In this document: in pieces, positions 35,732 through 45,637 of the stretch
How positions within the stretch are numbered: the first letter of the stretch is position 1
How the letters are laid out: every line of letters begins with the position of its first letter
Notes under the pieces: model-generated
Databases searched by the model: none
What the model saw: only the letters and a program-made list of their open reading frames with translations
What the model was told of the DNA's origin: nothing
Source of the DNA: an uncultured Lachnospiraceae bacterium
GTDB taxonomy: Bacteria > Bacillota > Clostridia > Lachnospirales > Lachnospiraceae
DNA length: 64,000 nucleotides
Assembly: GCA_949878435.1 (NCBI GenBank)
Contig: CATLAK010000003.1
Coordinates: 224,186 to 288,185 of the forward strand
Direction of reading: 5' to 3'
Program-made: the position numbers and the translations under genes

Positions 35732-37075
35732 TTACTGAAATTCCTTTGCCGCTTTCAATAGAATCTCTCTCTCATTGCGGGAAGGATCTTCCATTACATA
35801 GTCCAACAGTCTCTTAAGCATGGCACCGACTTCCGGTCCCGGTTCCATGTCCATTTCTTTCATCAGATCTTTTCCTGTAACCGCCAGCGTCTTTAATGAA
35901 ACGCACTGCTTTTGTTCTATAATTTCTTCATAAACCTGCCTTATATCCGCAAGCCGCTTTTCCTTCTCCGTGCGCATATAGCCGCTCTGGGCTTTCATAT
36001 CTGCCCGCTTAACCTCAAATAAAAGAGGGAAAATATCCTCCCCCGCTTTCAAAATCGCCCGCCTTACATACTTAGGCTCCGGCTCTACATCGTAGTCGTG
36101 GTATTTCACCAGATTTGTCACCGTATAAATGGTATCATTGTCAAATTTGAGCCTTTTTAATATATCCCTGGTCATCTTCTCGGAAACATCCGGATGTCCG
36201 TGAAAATGAACGGTTCCCTCTGCATCTACCGTAAGCGTCCTTGGCTTGCCTATATCATGAAAAAGCATGGCAAGGCGCAATACCTTATCCTGCTGCACTT
36301 CCTGCATGGCTTTGAGTGTATGTTCCCCCACGCTATAACAATGATGGGGATTATTCTGGTTCGTCTCCATACAGACATCAAATTCAGGAAGTATCACTTT
36401 CGTAATTCCCGTTTCATAAGCAATCCGAAGCTTTTCCGGGTGAGGTGAAACCAGGAGCTTGACCAGCTCTGTCTGAACCCTTTCTGCACTGACATGAATC
36501 AGGTTCGGCGACAGTTCTTTCATTGCTTCTAAAGTCCCCGTTTCAATCTCATATCCAAGCTGGGCGGAAAAGCGCACTGCCCGCATCATCCGTAGGGCAT
36601 CTTCACCAAAACGCTGCATGGGATCTCCCACACAGCGGACGACTTTCCTTTCCATATCTCCAAGCCCTTCAAACGCATCCACCAGTCCTGCCTTATCATT
36701 GTACGCCATGGCATTGATCGTAAAATCCCTGCGCTTTAAATCCTCCAGAAGGTTTGCTGTAAAGGTCACTTCCTTAGGATGCCTGCTGTCTTCATATTCT
36801 CCGTCGATCCGATAAGTGGTGACCTCAAACCCTTCCTTGTCCAGCATCACCGTGACCGTCCCATGCTGTATTCCAGTGTCAATGATCCGCCCAAAAAGCG
36901 CCTTCACCTGCTCCGGCTTAGCAGAAGTGGTGATATCCCAGTCATCCGGTGTTCTGCCCAAAATCATATCACGGATGCAGCCGCCTACTGCATATGCTTC
37001 GTAGCCGGCTTTCATGATTGTATCTATGATGTAATTTACTTTTTCGGGTAAATGTATCCTGATTGTATTCTGCAT
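35732..37075 (-). CDS. cca: CCA-adding tRNA nucleotidyltransferase
   Basis: A 447-residue class II enzyme: head motif GGCIRDMILGRTPDDWDITTSA with the catalytic DxD, then RRDFTINAMAYN and ERVQTELVKLL, and an HD domain (LFHDIGKP...HFHGHPDVS) in the C-terminal half. It builds or repairs the CCA end of tRNAs. The added HD domain is found in the longer bacterial versions. The gene is followed closely by the CotS-like gene and preceded by proS. Confidence 0.95.
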   Translation of the reverse strand: MQNTIRIHLPEKVNYIIDTIMKAGYEAYAVGGCIRDMILGRTPDDWDITTSAKPEQVKALFGRIIDTGIQHGTVTVMLDKEGFEVTTYRIDGEYEDSRHPKEVTFTANLLEDLKRRDFTINAMAYNDKAGLVDAFEGLGDMERKVVRCVGDPMQRFGEDALRMMRAVRFSAQLGYEIETGTLEAMKELSPNLIHVSAERVQTELVKLLVSPHPEKLRIAYETGITKVILPEFDVCMETNQNNPHHCYSVGEHTLKAMQEVQQDKVLRLAMLFHDIGKPRTLTVDAEGTVHFHGHPDVSEKMTRDILKRLKFDNDTIYTVTNLVKYHDYDVEPEPKYVRRAILKAGEDIFPLLFEVKRADMKAQSGYMRTEKEKRLADIRQVYEEIIEQKQCVSLKTLAVTGKDLMKEMDMEPGPEVGAMLKRLLDYVMEDPSRNEREILLKAAKEFQ

Positions 37076-37107
37076 CCGTAAGTTTCCTTTTTATTCACTT
37101 GACCGCA

Positions 37108-38538
37108 TTAATATGCTCTTCCCCAATATACCATTTTCTTTGCAGGTTTCCCGCAGTAAACACAATTTTCCGACAGACATTCCTGCTCAAAAGGCATACA
37201 TCTGCTGGTGACTGCCATATTTTCTTTGATGGCTTCCTCACATGCCGTCTCACCGCACCACATTGCCTTTACAAAACCTGCTTTTTCCGCAAAAATCTTT
37301 TCAAACGCATTCCGGTCTGTGGCAGTATAGGTATGTGCTTCAAGGTGTTTCCTTGCTTTTTCCAGCATATCGCTTTGAATCTTTACAAGCAGCTCTTCTA
37401 CGGTTTCTTCCAGTTTATCAAGTTCTACCTCGATCTTTTCTCTTGTATCCCGGCGGCAGATCACGCATTTTCCTGCTTCTATATCCTTCGGTCCGATTTC
37501 TACACGCATAGGGATTCCCCTCATTTCCTGCTCGGAGAACTTCCAACCGGGACTCTTGTCACTGTCATCCACTTTGACACGGAACCCTTTTAATTTGTCG
37601 CGCAGCTCATATGCCTTGTCAAGGACGCCTTCCTTCTTCTGTTGAATAGGGATGATCATTACCTGCGTAGGCGCAATCTTGGGAGGCAGCACAAGCCCTG
37701 AATCATCTCCGTGTACCATAATGATTGCACCGATAATTCTGGTGGACATCCCCCACGAAGTCTGATGTACATATTTCAGCTGATTATCCTTGTCTGTAAA
37801 CTGAATACCGAACGCCCTTGCAAAGCCGTCTCCAAAGTTATGGCTGGTGCCGGACTGCAATGCCTTTCCATCATGCATCAGCGCTTCTATGGTATAGGTC
37901 GCTTCTGCCCCTGCAAATTTTTCTTTGTCCGTCTTACGTCCCTTGACCACGGGGATGGCAAGCACCTCCTCACAGAAATCCGCATATACATTCAGCATCT
38001 GTTCGGTTCTCTCCTGTGCCTCCTCGGCGGTAGCATGAGCGGTATGCCCTTCCTGCCACAAAAACTCTCTTGAACGCAGGAAAGGTCTTGTCTCCTTCTC
38101 CCAGCGTACCACACTGCACCACTGATTATACACCTTTGGCAGGTCACGGTAAGAATGAATATCTCCTTTATAAAAATCACAGAACAATGTTTCTGAAGTA
38201 GGTCTGACACACATTCTCTCCTGAAGTGGGTTCAGCCCCCCATGGGTCACCCATGCAACTTCAGGCGCAAAGCCTTCCACATGATCCTTTTCCTTCTGTA
38301 AAAGACTCTCTGGAATGAACATAGGCATATAAACGTTCTCCACGCCGACGGCTTTAAACCGGTCGTCCAGCTGCCTTTGAATATTCTCCCAGATTGCATA
38401 TCCGGCAGGCTTAATTACCATACAGCCCTTTACATTAGAATAATCGATCAATTCTGCCTTTTTCACCACATCCGTATACCACTGGGCAAAGTCTTCACTC
38501 ATGGACGTGATTGCTTCTACTAACTTTTTCTCAGCCAT
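37108..38538 (-). CDS. proS: Prolyl-tRNA synthetase, type 3 (archaeal/eukaryotic-like)
   Basis: A 476-residue class II synthetase. It has [62 protein letters not shown] and the C-terminal zinc-type domain ending VYWGRAY. There is no editing insert, so it is the short archaeal/eukaryotic type used in many clostridia. A T-box leader lies just upstream, so expression rises when uncharged tRNA-Pro builds up. ATG 38538 follows AGAGGAGA. Confidence 0.96.
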   Translation of the reverse strand: MAEKKLVEAITSMSEDFAQWYTDVVKKAELIDYSNVKGCMVIKPAGYAIWENIQRQLDDRFKAVGVENVYMPMFIPESLLQKEKDHVEGFAPEVAWVTHGGLNPLQERMCVRPTSETLFCDFYKGDIHSYRDLPKVYNQWCSVVRWEKETRPFLRSREFLWQEGHTAHATAEEAQERTEQMLNVYADFCEEVLAIPVVKGRKTDKEKFAGAEATYTIEALMHDGKALQSGTSHNFGDGFARAFGIQFTDKDNQLKYVHQTSWGMSTRIIGAIIMVHGDDSGLVLPPKIAPTQVMIIPIQQKKEGVLDKAYELRDKLKGFRVKVDDSDKSPGWKFSEQEMRGIPMRVEIGPKDIEAGKCVICRRDTREKIEVELDKLEETVEELLVKIQSDMLEKARKHLEAHTYTATDRNAFEKIFAEKAGFVKAMWCGETACEEAIKENMAVTSRCMPFEQECLSENCVYCGKPAKKMVYWGRAY

Positions 38539-38659
38539 TTTCTCCTCTTTTCTGTACGGTTCTTTTTTGCCTTTCAAACTGACACTGCCTTAAATCCTGC
38601 CTCCCGTACCGAGCACAAAATTTTCAGACAGTCCAGTGCTTTCTTTTGCACCTTATCGT

Positions 38660-38960
38660 GCAAAAATACAACACAAAGGGCGGCACACCTCTCCACCCCG
38701 CAAGGGACCGGAAACCGGCGGTACCACCCTAATTAATGCAACAAACCAAGCCTGTTGTAAACATTCTCTTTTCTTACCGTTATCGCCGGTGCTACGCTGT
38801 ATTTTCATACAGGGCTCCAAGGCAGGTTCCGGATATTCCACTTGAAAATCTTTCAGCTCCTCTGGGCAGATGAAACTGCATAATCTGCCGGGTAAGGGAT
38901 TTTCTCTCTGGAAGCTTCCTATCTGTACTAATCCTTTTCTTCGCCACGTTTGTGATGCTA
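38660..38960 (-). promoter_or_regulatory. T-box riboswitch for proS
   Basis: On the minus strand the T-box AGGGTGGTACCGCC lies at 38717-38730, preceded by a long stem I region (from about 38950) and followed by a GC-rich terminator ending near 38676. It controls proS through uncharged tRNA-Pro. A proline codon is expected in the specifier loop; CCG and CCT both occur in ATCCGGAACCTGCC (about 38820-38835), and I cannot decide between them without folding. Between 38961 and 39101 I see nothing else. Confidence 0.92.
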
Positions 38961-39101
38961 TTATATTCTGATCCGCTGTGCTCGCGGAACTGTACCATGA
39001 TTGTAGAAAAAAAACAGGGATTTGTCAACAGACTTTTGGGGATTTTGTGATAACATTTTGTGTTAGCTTGTGGTATTTTGGTCTGCAGGGAATGTGGTGA
39101 G

Positions 39102-39301
39102 GGCAGTTAATGGATGGCGGGGAGGCAGGACCGTATCGGTGGGGCAGACCGGTGGCGGCGGCGCTGCATAGTATCGTTTCCAGTCTTCCCTCAAAATCAG
39201 ATTTCACTAACAGAATGTATTTAGGTGTTTCAAGGCGGTCGGGTCGGATCTAGGCGGCATCCGTGCCGCTTGGATCCTAAAATCGCCATCCATTAACTGC
39301 C
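39102..39301. repeat. Palindromic element, copy B (related to 14.0 kb)
   Basis: Bases 39177-39293 match 14014-14131 at roughly 85-90 percent with one single-base indel. The central hairpin is kept (GGATC...GGATCC at 39245-39277), with a compensatory change relative to copy A. The copy is framed by an 18-base perfect inverted repeat (39102-39119 and 39284-39301), whose right arm includes the last codons and stop of the next gene. Like copy A it lies just 3' of a minus-strand gene, in the same orientation. Confidence 0.87.
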
Positions 39302-40816
39302 TTTTCTACGTCTTTCCCCCATCCCTAAAAACAAAAATAAGAACGGGAGGTTTAGCACTTGCGCAAAGCTTACCATGTTATGTGCGAAATAGCATATGGT
39401 ACACACCGCTAAGGCATAGCGTTCTGGATTTTGGGCTCCTTGTTTCATGCATTTTTTTATAAATAATATGAAGATACTGATAAAAAGGCATGTTCCGGCG
39501 GCTCCTGTATTGATGAGGGCGGTCAGTAATTCGTTGTGGGTGTTTGTCAGGCGGTTGGCTCCAAAATAGTCACGCAGTTCTCCTGCGACTTCTGGGAGGG
39601 AGTATGCATATACGGAGAAGCAGTCTGGACCTGCCCCGAATAGTTTTTGAAAGATTGGCATCTGGCTGTATATCTGTAGACCGCTGTAAATGGCGGCTCC
39701 TCTTCCATTTCCCCATTCTCTGTCAAATGTCAGGCTATTTCTGCCTTCCAATCCTGGAATGCCTTTCCAGGTATTGATTCCTATCACGGTCAGGTAGCAT
39801 ATTATTCCGCCAAGCAAGAGGAGGAGCATGATCTTATGTGCGTTTTCTTGCTGCTTTTTATTTCTGTATCCCTTCCATTTCAATTGCAAAAGGAAGTATG
39901 CGCATAGAGCAGCGGCGCCTATGAACAAAGTGGTATTGGAGTCCGTCAGATAGCTGCACAAATTATTCTTGTCATAGTTGTATCCCTCCGGCACGATCAG
40001 GCGAATCAGACGTACCAGCTGGGCTGAAAGGCTCCATAGAGTTAGAAGCAGGAAATAGTCCGTCGTCCATTCTTTCTTTTTAATGGCTATCCACAATAAA
40101 ACGAAAAATAGAGCGCCCCAAAAGAGAAAAATGCTGCTTCCTCCCTGGCAAAATCCTGCCATAAATGCGATTACCGCATAAGCACCATACAATTTTCTTC
40201 TTTTCTTCTGAAATAAGAACAGGCATATTCCCACAGGCGCCCAAATTGTGAGGTACCCGCAGAACCAGTTAATGTTTCCCAGGGTGGATATAAATGCAGG
40301 GTCTCTTATTTCCAAGGAGATCAGATAAAGGGAAAAACGATCCACAACGCCAAGCAGGAAAACTATCGCCGATGCTGCCAGCCCCACATACCATACCAGC
40401 CTTTCTCCTTCCCAAAGTCTGGAAATGAGGAAGTATAATCCGCATAAGGTAAGCAGGAGGACCAAACCCATATACCATCCCTCCGTTCCCCAGAGCGCCT
40501 CTTCTCGAAAATCCGAAAAAGCATAAGAAACAAAAAGTTCTGTCGCATACAGCATCACCAGTAAGTCTATCGCTGACACTGCCTTCCAATCTATCAGATA
40601 AGCTTCCTTGTTCCTGATCCGCCTGAATAAAGCCTGTCCTAAACAAATCGCTCCGATCAGCCCAAGAATCACCAGCGCCGCCAATGATGCATAAATGAAA
40701 AATTTGAACTTCGCCTCTCCAATTTCCACATACCCTTCTTTCATATAGAAAGGATACACCCCAAAAATCAATAGCAGATATGCAGTTGCAAATAGGTTTC
40801 CCGCTCTTTTTACCAA
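39293..40816 (-). CDS. O-antigen ligase/polymerase family membrane protein
   Basis: A 507-residue integral membrane protein with 10-12 helices. The family region is at TNTHNELLTALINTGAAGT (near 440), the Wzy_C-type loop with the conserved His, preceded by a large outer loop (GNGRGAAIYSGLQIYSQMPIFQKLFGAGPDCFSVY shortened to key parts). It may polymerise or attach a surface glycan. No other glycan genes are nearby. It starts at TTG 40816 behind AGAGGTGG. Its stop codon touches the end of repeat copy B. Confidence 0.85.
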   Translation of the reverse strand: MVKRAGNLFATAYLLLIFGVYPFYMKEGYVEIGEAKFKFFIYASLAALVILGLIGAICLGQALFRRIRNKEAYLIDWKAVSAIDLLVMLYATELFVSYAFSDFREEALWGTEGWYMGLVLLLTLCGLYFLISRLWEGERLVWYVGLAASAIVFLLGVVDRFSLYLISLEIRDPAFISTLGNINWFCGYLTIWAPVGICLFLFQKKRRKLYGAYAVIAFMAGFCQGGSSIFLFWGALFFVLLWIAIKKKEWTTDYFLLLTLWSLSAQLVRLIRLIVPEGYNYDKNNLCSYLTDSNTTLFIGAAALCAYFLLQLKWKGYRNKKQQENAHKIMLLLLLGGIICYLTVIGINTWKGIPGLEGRNSLTFDREWGNGRGAAIYSGLQIYSQMPIFQKLFGAGPDCFSVYAYSLPEVAGELRDYFGANRLTNTHNELLTALINTGAAGTCLFISIFILFIKKCMKQGAQNPERYALAVCTICYFAHNMVSFAQVLNLPFLFLFLGMGERRRKGS

Positions 40817-40904
40817 TGTGCCACCTCTTCCCGCCCTTTTATGGCGGCACCCTCAGTATAACAGCCCCACAGCTGTCCTGTAAACATCACATTTTCTTTT
40901 AATG

Positions 40905-41996
40905 CTATTCCATTTCAGAGGCAGCCTCCTGACTGCTTTCCCTGCTCCAGAGGTATCTGCAGGTCTCACAGATGATTACCAGCGACAGCGGTCCCTTAAC
41001 GATTCCCCATACGCCGAACAACTCAATTCCTGCAAAAACAGCAAACAAAATACCTACCGGCCATACCCCCACCTTTTCTCCAATAAGTTTTGGCTCCAAA
41101 AATTCCCTTACCAATGCGCACACAGCATAAAGGCAGAAGCAAAAAAACGCCTGCCAGTAGTTTCCGCTGATCAGTCGGAAAACCGCAAGAGGAATCAGCA
41201 TAATGCCTGTTCCAATAAAGGGAAGCATGTCCATAATTCCCGTTAAAATCCCGTACAAAATGCCGCCTTCCATTCCCATAAGGGCAAGCGATACGGCGCA
41301 TATTGTACTGATAATGCCAAGGATGATAATCTGCGCTTTTACAAAGGTCTTCACATAAAGGACCACCTTTTTTACCACTTCTCTTACCCCCTTAAGTCCC
41401 TCCTCCCTTTTCCATCCGGCAATATACCGGTCGTAATCCTTCATGATCAGCAGCACTGCTATCATCATAACCACGACAATGCTGATAAAGCTCACAATAT
41501 TTTTCATATAGTTGACAGACTTTCCCATCATCTCGGGCAGGACGTTGACCTCAAGATTATCAATGAAAAGATTCACCTGTTCTACAATAAATTCCTCTAT
41601 CTGGACACCATCCACCCCAAATTTCTGTCCCATCATACTGCAGCAGTCTCCCAAAAAGACATTAAATTCCTTTTGATAGTCCGGAATCTGTCCCGCCAGG
41701 CGGCCTCCGCCGGAAATCAGCGCTGACAAGATCACCCAAAGTAATATGACCATAAAGACGCCGGCGGCAAACAAAAGGAGACCGGCAAGAACAGACTTCC
41801 TGATTTTGATCTTATCATGAAGAATCCGCACCACAGGGTTTAAGACACCTGCCAGTAAAAAGGCAAAAAGAAAAGGCGACACCACAGGACTTACATATTT
41901 CATCCCCAGATACACCGCAAAAGTTACTGCTGCCACCGTCAGATACTTCTTCCAACTTTCGCTTATGTTTATTTTGTCCATTCCAATTTTATCCAT
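40905..41996 (-). CDS. AI-2E family transporter (PerM/YtvI-like)
   Basis: A 363-residue membrane protein with about eight helices and the family's central amphipathic region (LPEMMGKSVNYMKNIVSFI) and LPFIGTGIMLIPLAVF motif near 270. The family is named for AI-2 export, but members also act as ion antiporters or, like YtvI, have sporulation-linked roles. The substrate here is unknown. It is a single gene between the ligase-like gene and the pseudouridine synthase. Confidence 0.88.
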   Translation of the reverse strand: MDKIGMDKINISESWKKYLTVAAVTFAVYLGMKYVSPVVSPFLFAFLLAGVLNPVVRILHDKIKIRKSVLAGLLLFAAGVFMVILLWVILSALISGGGRLAGQIPDYQKEFNVFLGDCCSMMGQKFGVDGVQIEEFIVEQVNLFIDNLEVNVLPEMMGKSVNYMKNIVSFISIVVVMMIAVLLIMKDYDRYIAGWKREEGLKGVREVVKKVVLYVKTFVKAQIIILGIISTICAVSLALMGMEGGILYGILTGIMDMLPFIGTGIMLIPLAVFRLISGNYWQAFFCFCLYAVCALVREFLEPKLIGEKVGVWPVGILFAVFAGIELFGVWGIVKGPLSLVIICETCRYLWSRESSQEAASEME

Positions 41997-42080
41997 AAAA
42001 AATCACCCACACCTTACCGATTTACACAAAAGACTACTGGTAGTATGGGTAATTTTAATTGAAATATGACCTAAATATTT

Positions 42081-42803
42081 TTAAATTCCTTTGGAAAAGA
42101 AAGGAAGAAAAATTTCTTCTTCCGGCTGTTTTTCAAAAACCATTTCATTCCCCTGTATAGGGTGCTCCAATATCAACTTATACGCGCAAAGAGCTACATT
42201 TCTGCATCCGATTTCCCTGCCAAGCTGTTTTGCATTTTCACTTCCATATTTGCTGTCCCCTAAAAGCGGCATGCCATTATGTGCCAGCTGCGCACGTATC
42301 TGATGATGCCTGCCGGAAAGGAGTTGAACCTCCACCAGCGAAACCTCTTGTTCTTCTTCCAATATCATAAGCGTCTTGATTCTTTTATAAATCAAAACTG
42401 CCCTTTTTGCATTGGGAAAATCTTCTTTTACAATGAGAGAATGATTCGTCTTTGCATCTTTGTATAGGTAATTCTCCAGTTGCTCTTCTTCCTTGCTTGG
42501 AGCACCATAAATGACGGCATAATAATATTTATGCATTTTACCGCTGCTTACCTGGCTGCTTAAGGCGGCAGCCGCCTGCTTTGTCTTTGCAAAAACCAAT
42601 ATTCCCGCAACCGGCTGGTCTAATCTGTGAATGACACCTAAATATGGCTCGCCCTTCCCCCGATATTCCGGCTTTCCTGCAAGATAATTCTTTAGCTCGC
42701 TGACCATATCCTGCTGACCGACTCTCGCCGTCTGGGTAGCAATTCCCGCGGGCTTAAACACCACAATCATACATTCATCTTCATAAATAATATTCTTCTG
42801 CAT
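42081..42803 (-). CDS. RluA family pseudouridine synthase
   Basis: A 240-residue synthase starting MQKNIIYEDECMIVVFKPAG. The catalytic motif is HRLDQPVAGILVFAKT (Asp at about residue 68), with GRHHQIRAQLAHNGMPLLGDSKYG as the later RluA signature. It has no S4 domain. It modifies a uridine in rRNA or tRNA; the exact site is not deducible. The long frame starting within the upstream regulator is rejected. Confidence 0.93.
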   Translation of the reverse strand: MQKNIIYEDECMIVVFKPAGIATQTARVGQQDMVSELKNYLAGKPEYRGKGEPYLGVIHRLDQPVAGILVFAKTKQAAAALSSQVSSGKMHKYYYAVIYGAPSKEEEQLENYLYKDAKTNHSLIVKEDFPNAKRAVLIYKRIKTLMILEEEQEVSLVEVQLLSGRHHQIRAQLAHNGMPLLGDSKYGSENAKQLGREIGCRNVALCAYKLILEHPIQGNEMVFEKQPEEEIFLPFFSKGI

Positions 42804-42816
42804 TGCTCTTATGTCC

Positions 42817-43506
42817 TTACACCTTAAATCGGTAGCCAACACCCCAGATTGTCTCAATATACTGAGGCTTTGCAGAATCATATTCTATCTTTTCACGTAT
42901 TTTCTTAATGTGTACCGTCACCGTTGCAATGTCCCCGATAGAATCCATATCCCAGATTTCCCGGAACAATTCCTCTTTCGTGTATACATGATTCGGATGC
43001 TCTGCCAAAAAGGTCAAAAGGTCAAATTCCTTTCCGGTAAATGCCTTTTCCACGCCATCCACAATCACTCTTCTTGCGGTCTTATCAATGCGGATGCCGC
43101 GAATTTCGATAATATCATTATTTTTCTGTGTGGATCCCACAAGCCTGTCATATCTTGCCATGTGCGCCTTCACTCTGGCAACCAGCTCACTGGGGCTGAA
43201 TGGCTTCGTCATATAATCATCTGCGCCCAGACCTAATCCTCTAATTTTATCAATGTCATCTTTCTTCGCCGATACCATGATAATGGGAATATTTTTTTCC
43301 TCTCTGATTCTCTTACAGATTTCAAATCCATCCATTCCGGGCAGCATCAAATCAAGCACAATCAAATCAAAGTCTTCAGACATTGCTGCTTTGAGCCCCT
43401 CGTCTCCCTTGTTCTGGATCTCAACATCAAATCCGCTCAGCTCAAGATAATCCTTTTCCAGATCAGCAATTGCCTCTTCATCTTCAATAATTAGAATTCT
43501 GCTCAT
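42817..43506 (-). CDS. OmpR-family response regulator
   Basis: A 229-residue regulator: receiver (ILIIEDEEAIADL; Asp in LIVLDLMLPGMDG near 52; Lys in MTKPFSPSEL) and a winged helix (KEFDLLTFLAEHPNHVYTKEELF, TVTVHIKKIREKIE, ETIWGVGYRFKV). It is paired with the kinase gene 63 bases upstream. The genes it controls are unknown. Confidence 0.95.
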   Translation of the reverse strand: MSRILIIEDEEAIADLEKDYLELSGFDVEIQNKGDEGLKAAMSEDFDLIVLDLMLPGMDGFEICKRIREEKNIPIIMVSAKKDDIDKIRGLGLGADDYMTKPFSPSELVARVKAHMARYDRLVGSTQKNNDIIEIRGIRIDKTARRVIVDGVEKAFTGKEFDLLTFLAEHPNHVYTKEELFREIWDMDSIGDIATVTVHIKKIREKIEYDSAKPQYIETIWGVGYRFKV

Positions 43507-43569
43507 TTTAAACCATTCCTTTCAATTTGTATCTTTTTAAAACCAAAGCATCTGTGCACGGCAGCGCTT

Positions 43570-45048
43570 TTATTCCTTCTCCTGATATTTGCGGATTACG
43601 AAATGCATACAAGTCTCTTCACCTTCCTTACTGGTCGCCCAGATGTACCCGCCATGATCTTCAATAATTTTCTTTACAATGGATAATCCAATTCCGCTTC
43701 CCCCCTGCGCCGAATTTCTGGAAGCATCAGACCTGTAAAAACGCTCAAATATCTTGGGCAGATCCTTCGCGGCAATGCCCTTTCCATTGTCCTCTATTTC
43801 CACACGTATGGAATCTATTTCATCCAAAATGCGGATATCGATCTCGCCTTTCGGCTTATCAAGATACTTAATACTATTTCCTATAATATTGTTGATTACT
43901 CTCTTAAGCTGTTCCGGATCTGCAATGATCTGCGTGCCCGGTGCAACCAGATTCGCATAATTGAGCTCTATATTTTTAGACTCAAGGTCAAGCCCTACTT
44001 CCTCGATGCAGTCCCCAAAGTATTCGGATACGTTGATCTTGTGGAAGTGATACGGGATCCGATTAGAATCGATTCCGGAATAGACCGTCAATTCATTGAT
44101 CAGTCTGTCCATATCGTTTGCTTTATTATAAATGGTCCTGATATATTTATCCATTTTTTCCGGAGTGTCTGCCACACCGTCCATGATTCCTTCCACGTAT
44201 CCTTTGATCGCGGTAATCGGTGTCTTAAGATCATGGGAAATGTTGCTGACCAGTTCCTTGTTCTGTTTTTCCGCCAGAATCTTTTCGTCCGTAGACTCCT
44301 TCAGCCTAAGCCGCATATCCTCATAGTTGCGGTACAGTTCTCCAATCTCGCCGTCATCCTTATCGGGAAGCCTGTATTCAAGATTGCCCTCTGCAATATT
44401 CTGCATGGCAATGTTTAACTGGTTGACAGGAGCAAAAACGCCCCGGCTGATCCAGTTCGTAAGAAATAAACTAGTAAAAATCAAAATCAGCATAATGGCA
44501 ATTGCCATATCCACAAACAACTCTCTCGAGATAATAGAGTTTGTCTTGGTAATTACAAAAAAGCTGCCCTCGCTGTCATCAGAAAAATAAAAGTCCATCT
44601 GCCTGACCAGCTTTTTCATATCATCATAATAAAAACTCGGTTTCTCTCCCTGACCGATATTCTCTTCCTGGAAATCCGGAAGCTTCTCAAAGATCTGCTT
44701 TGCCGCAATTTCATTTCCAGTATAGTACAGTTCATTTCCCCTGCGCACAATGACATAGGAAGATTTATTAGCGATTCTTTCATTAATCTGGATAAGGATA
44801 CCCTCTTTCTCAAGTCCTGCCGGATCTTCCTCCAGAATCTTATCCACTTCCCGAAAAATCTCATCTGAAATCAGTCTTGATGCCTGCGTAGGATCAATCA
44901 ACATATTATAATCGTCATTCCTGAATCCAAACTCCTCCTGCTCCTTTATCAGAAATCCTCCTATACAGATGAACGCTGTACAGGCAAGCGCCAGGGGAAG
45001 CAGGATGATCGTCAGAAATGTTATCACCAATCTGGTCTTAAACTTCAT
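43570..45048 (-). CDS. Sensor histidine kinase
   Basis: A 492-residue kinase with a helix near 8-32, an extracellular sensor of about 140 residues, a second helix near 178-200, HAMP, the phospho-acceptor in SNISHDLKTPITAIKGY, and ATP-site motifs IIGNSIKYLDKP, EDNGKGIAAKD and GGSGIGLSIVKKI. It is the partner of the OmpR-type regulator just downstream and is divergent from the peroxide-defence operon. Confidence 0.95.
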   Translation of the reverse strand: MKFKTRLVITFLTIILLPLALACTAFICIGGFLIKEQEEFGFRNDDYNMLIDPTQASRLISDEIFREVDKILEEDPAGLEKEGILIQINERIANKSSYVIVRRGNELYYTGNEIAAKQIFEKLPDFQEENIGQGEKPSFYYDDMKKLVRQMDFYFSDDSEGSFFVITKTNSIISRELFVDMAIAIMLILIFTSLFLTNWISRGVFAPVNQLNIAMQNIAEGNLEYRLPDKDDGEIGELYRNYEDMRLRLKESTDEKILAEKQNKELVSNISHDLKTPITAIKGYVEGIMDGVADTPEKMDKYIRTIYNKANDMDRLINELTVYSGIDSNRIPYHFHKINVSEYFGDCIEEVGLDLESKNIELNYANLVAPGTQIIADPEQLKRVINNIIGNSIKYLDKPKGEIDIRILDEIDSIRVEIEDNGKGIAAKDLPKIFERFYRSDASRNSAQGGSGIGLSIVKKIIEDHGGYIWATSKEGEETCMHFVIRKYQEKE

Positions 45049-45153
45049 GCTCTTACCTCATATCTTTTATATCGATTATATCACATACCATAAAAAGCTG
45101 GTTATTAAAGAATCAATGAATCTATAAAAATTTTATAAATTATGAAGATGATA

Positions 45154-45199
45154 TTGACTTTTATCGTGTATTTTGTATAATAAAACAGTAATCATTACT
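45154..45199 (+). promoter_or_regulatory. Fur/PerR-operon promoter and operator
   Basis: TTGACT (45154-45159), 16-base spacer, TATAAT (45176-45181). Just after it lies the palindrome AGTAAT-C-ATTACT (45187-45199), over the start point. It resembles a Fur/PerR box, so the regulator encoded next probably controls its own operon. Confidence 0.8.
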
Positions 45200-45223
45200 A
45201 TTTTAGAACCAGAAAGGAATCTT

Positions 45224-45610
45224 ATGAATCTCAAGCACAGCAAACAGCGGGATTCCATTAAAGCATTTCTGGCCACCAGAAAAGATCATCCCACTGCGGA
45301 TGTAGTCTACAAGAATGTGCGTCAGTCTTTTCCGAATATCAGCTTAGGAACGGTGTACCGGAACCTGACCCTGCTTGCTGATCTCGGTGAGATCACGAGG
45401 ATTCGCGTAGGCGATGGCGTAGATCATTTTGATTACGATACCTCACCTCATTACCACTTTGTCTGCTCTGCATGCGGATGCGTGACGGATTTAGATATGC
45501 CAATGACAGATCAAATCAGCAGGGCGGCACAGGAATATTTTGAAGGTGAAATTGAAGGACAGGTGACCTACTTTTATGGCCGCTGTGATAATTGTATTCC
45601 CAAAAATTAA
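45224..45610 (+). CDS. perR: Fur family repressor, PerR-like
   Basis: A 128-residue Fur-family protein: DNA-binding helix VYKNVRQSFPNISLGTVYRNLTLLADLGEI, metal-sensing stretch HFDYDTSPHYHFVC, and structural zinc pairs CSAC and CDNC. It comes directly before reverse rubrerythrin and rubredoxin, which points to peroxide sensing (PerR) over iron or zinc. The start at 45224 follows AGAAAGGA. Confidence 0.9.
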   Translation: MNLKHSKQRDSIKAFLATRKDHPTADVVYKNVRQSFPNISLGTVYRNLTLLADLGEITRIRVGDGVDHFDYDTSPHYHFVCSACGCVTDLDMPMTDQISRAAQEYFEGEIEGQVTYFYGRCDNCIPKN

Positions 45611-45637
45611 TATAATAAAGAAAAGGAGATAAGTATT

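Noticed and set aside
38649..38670. Hairpin TTTTGCAC...GTGCAAAA beyond the T-box terminator
   Set aside because: No T tract follows on the minus strand, and the T-box already has a terminator. It may be part of the leader but I cannot assign a role.
39025..39207. Short minus-strand frame beside repeat copy B
   Set aside because: Translation of repeat plus GC-rich flank, with no ribosome site and no family resemblance.
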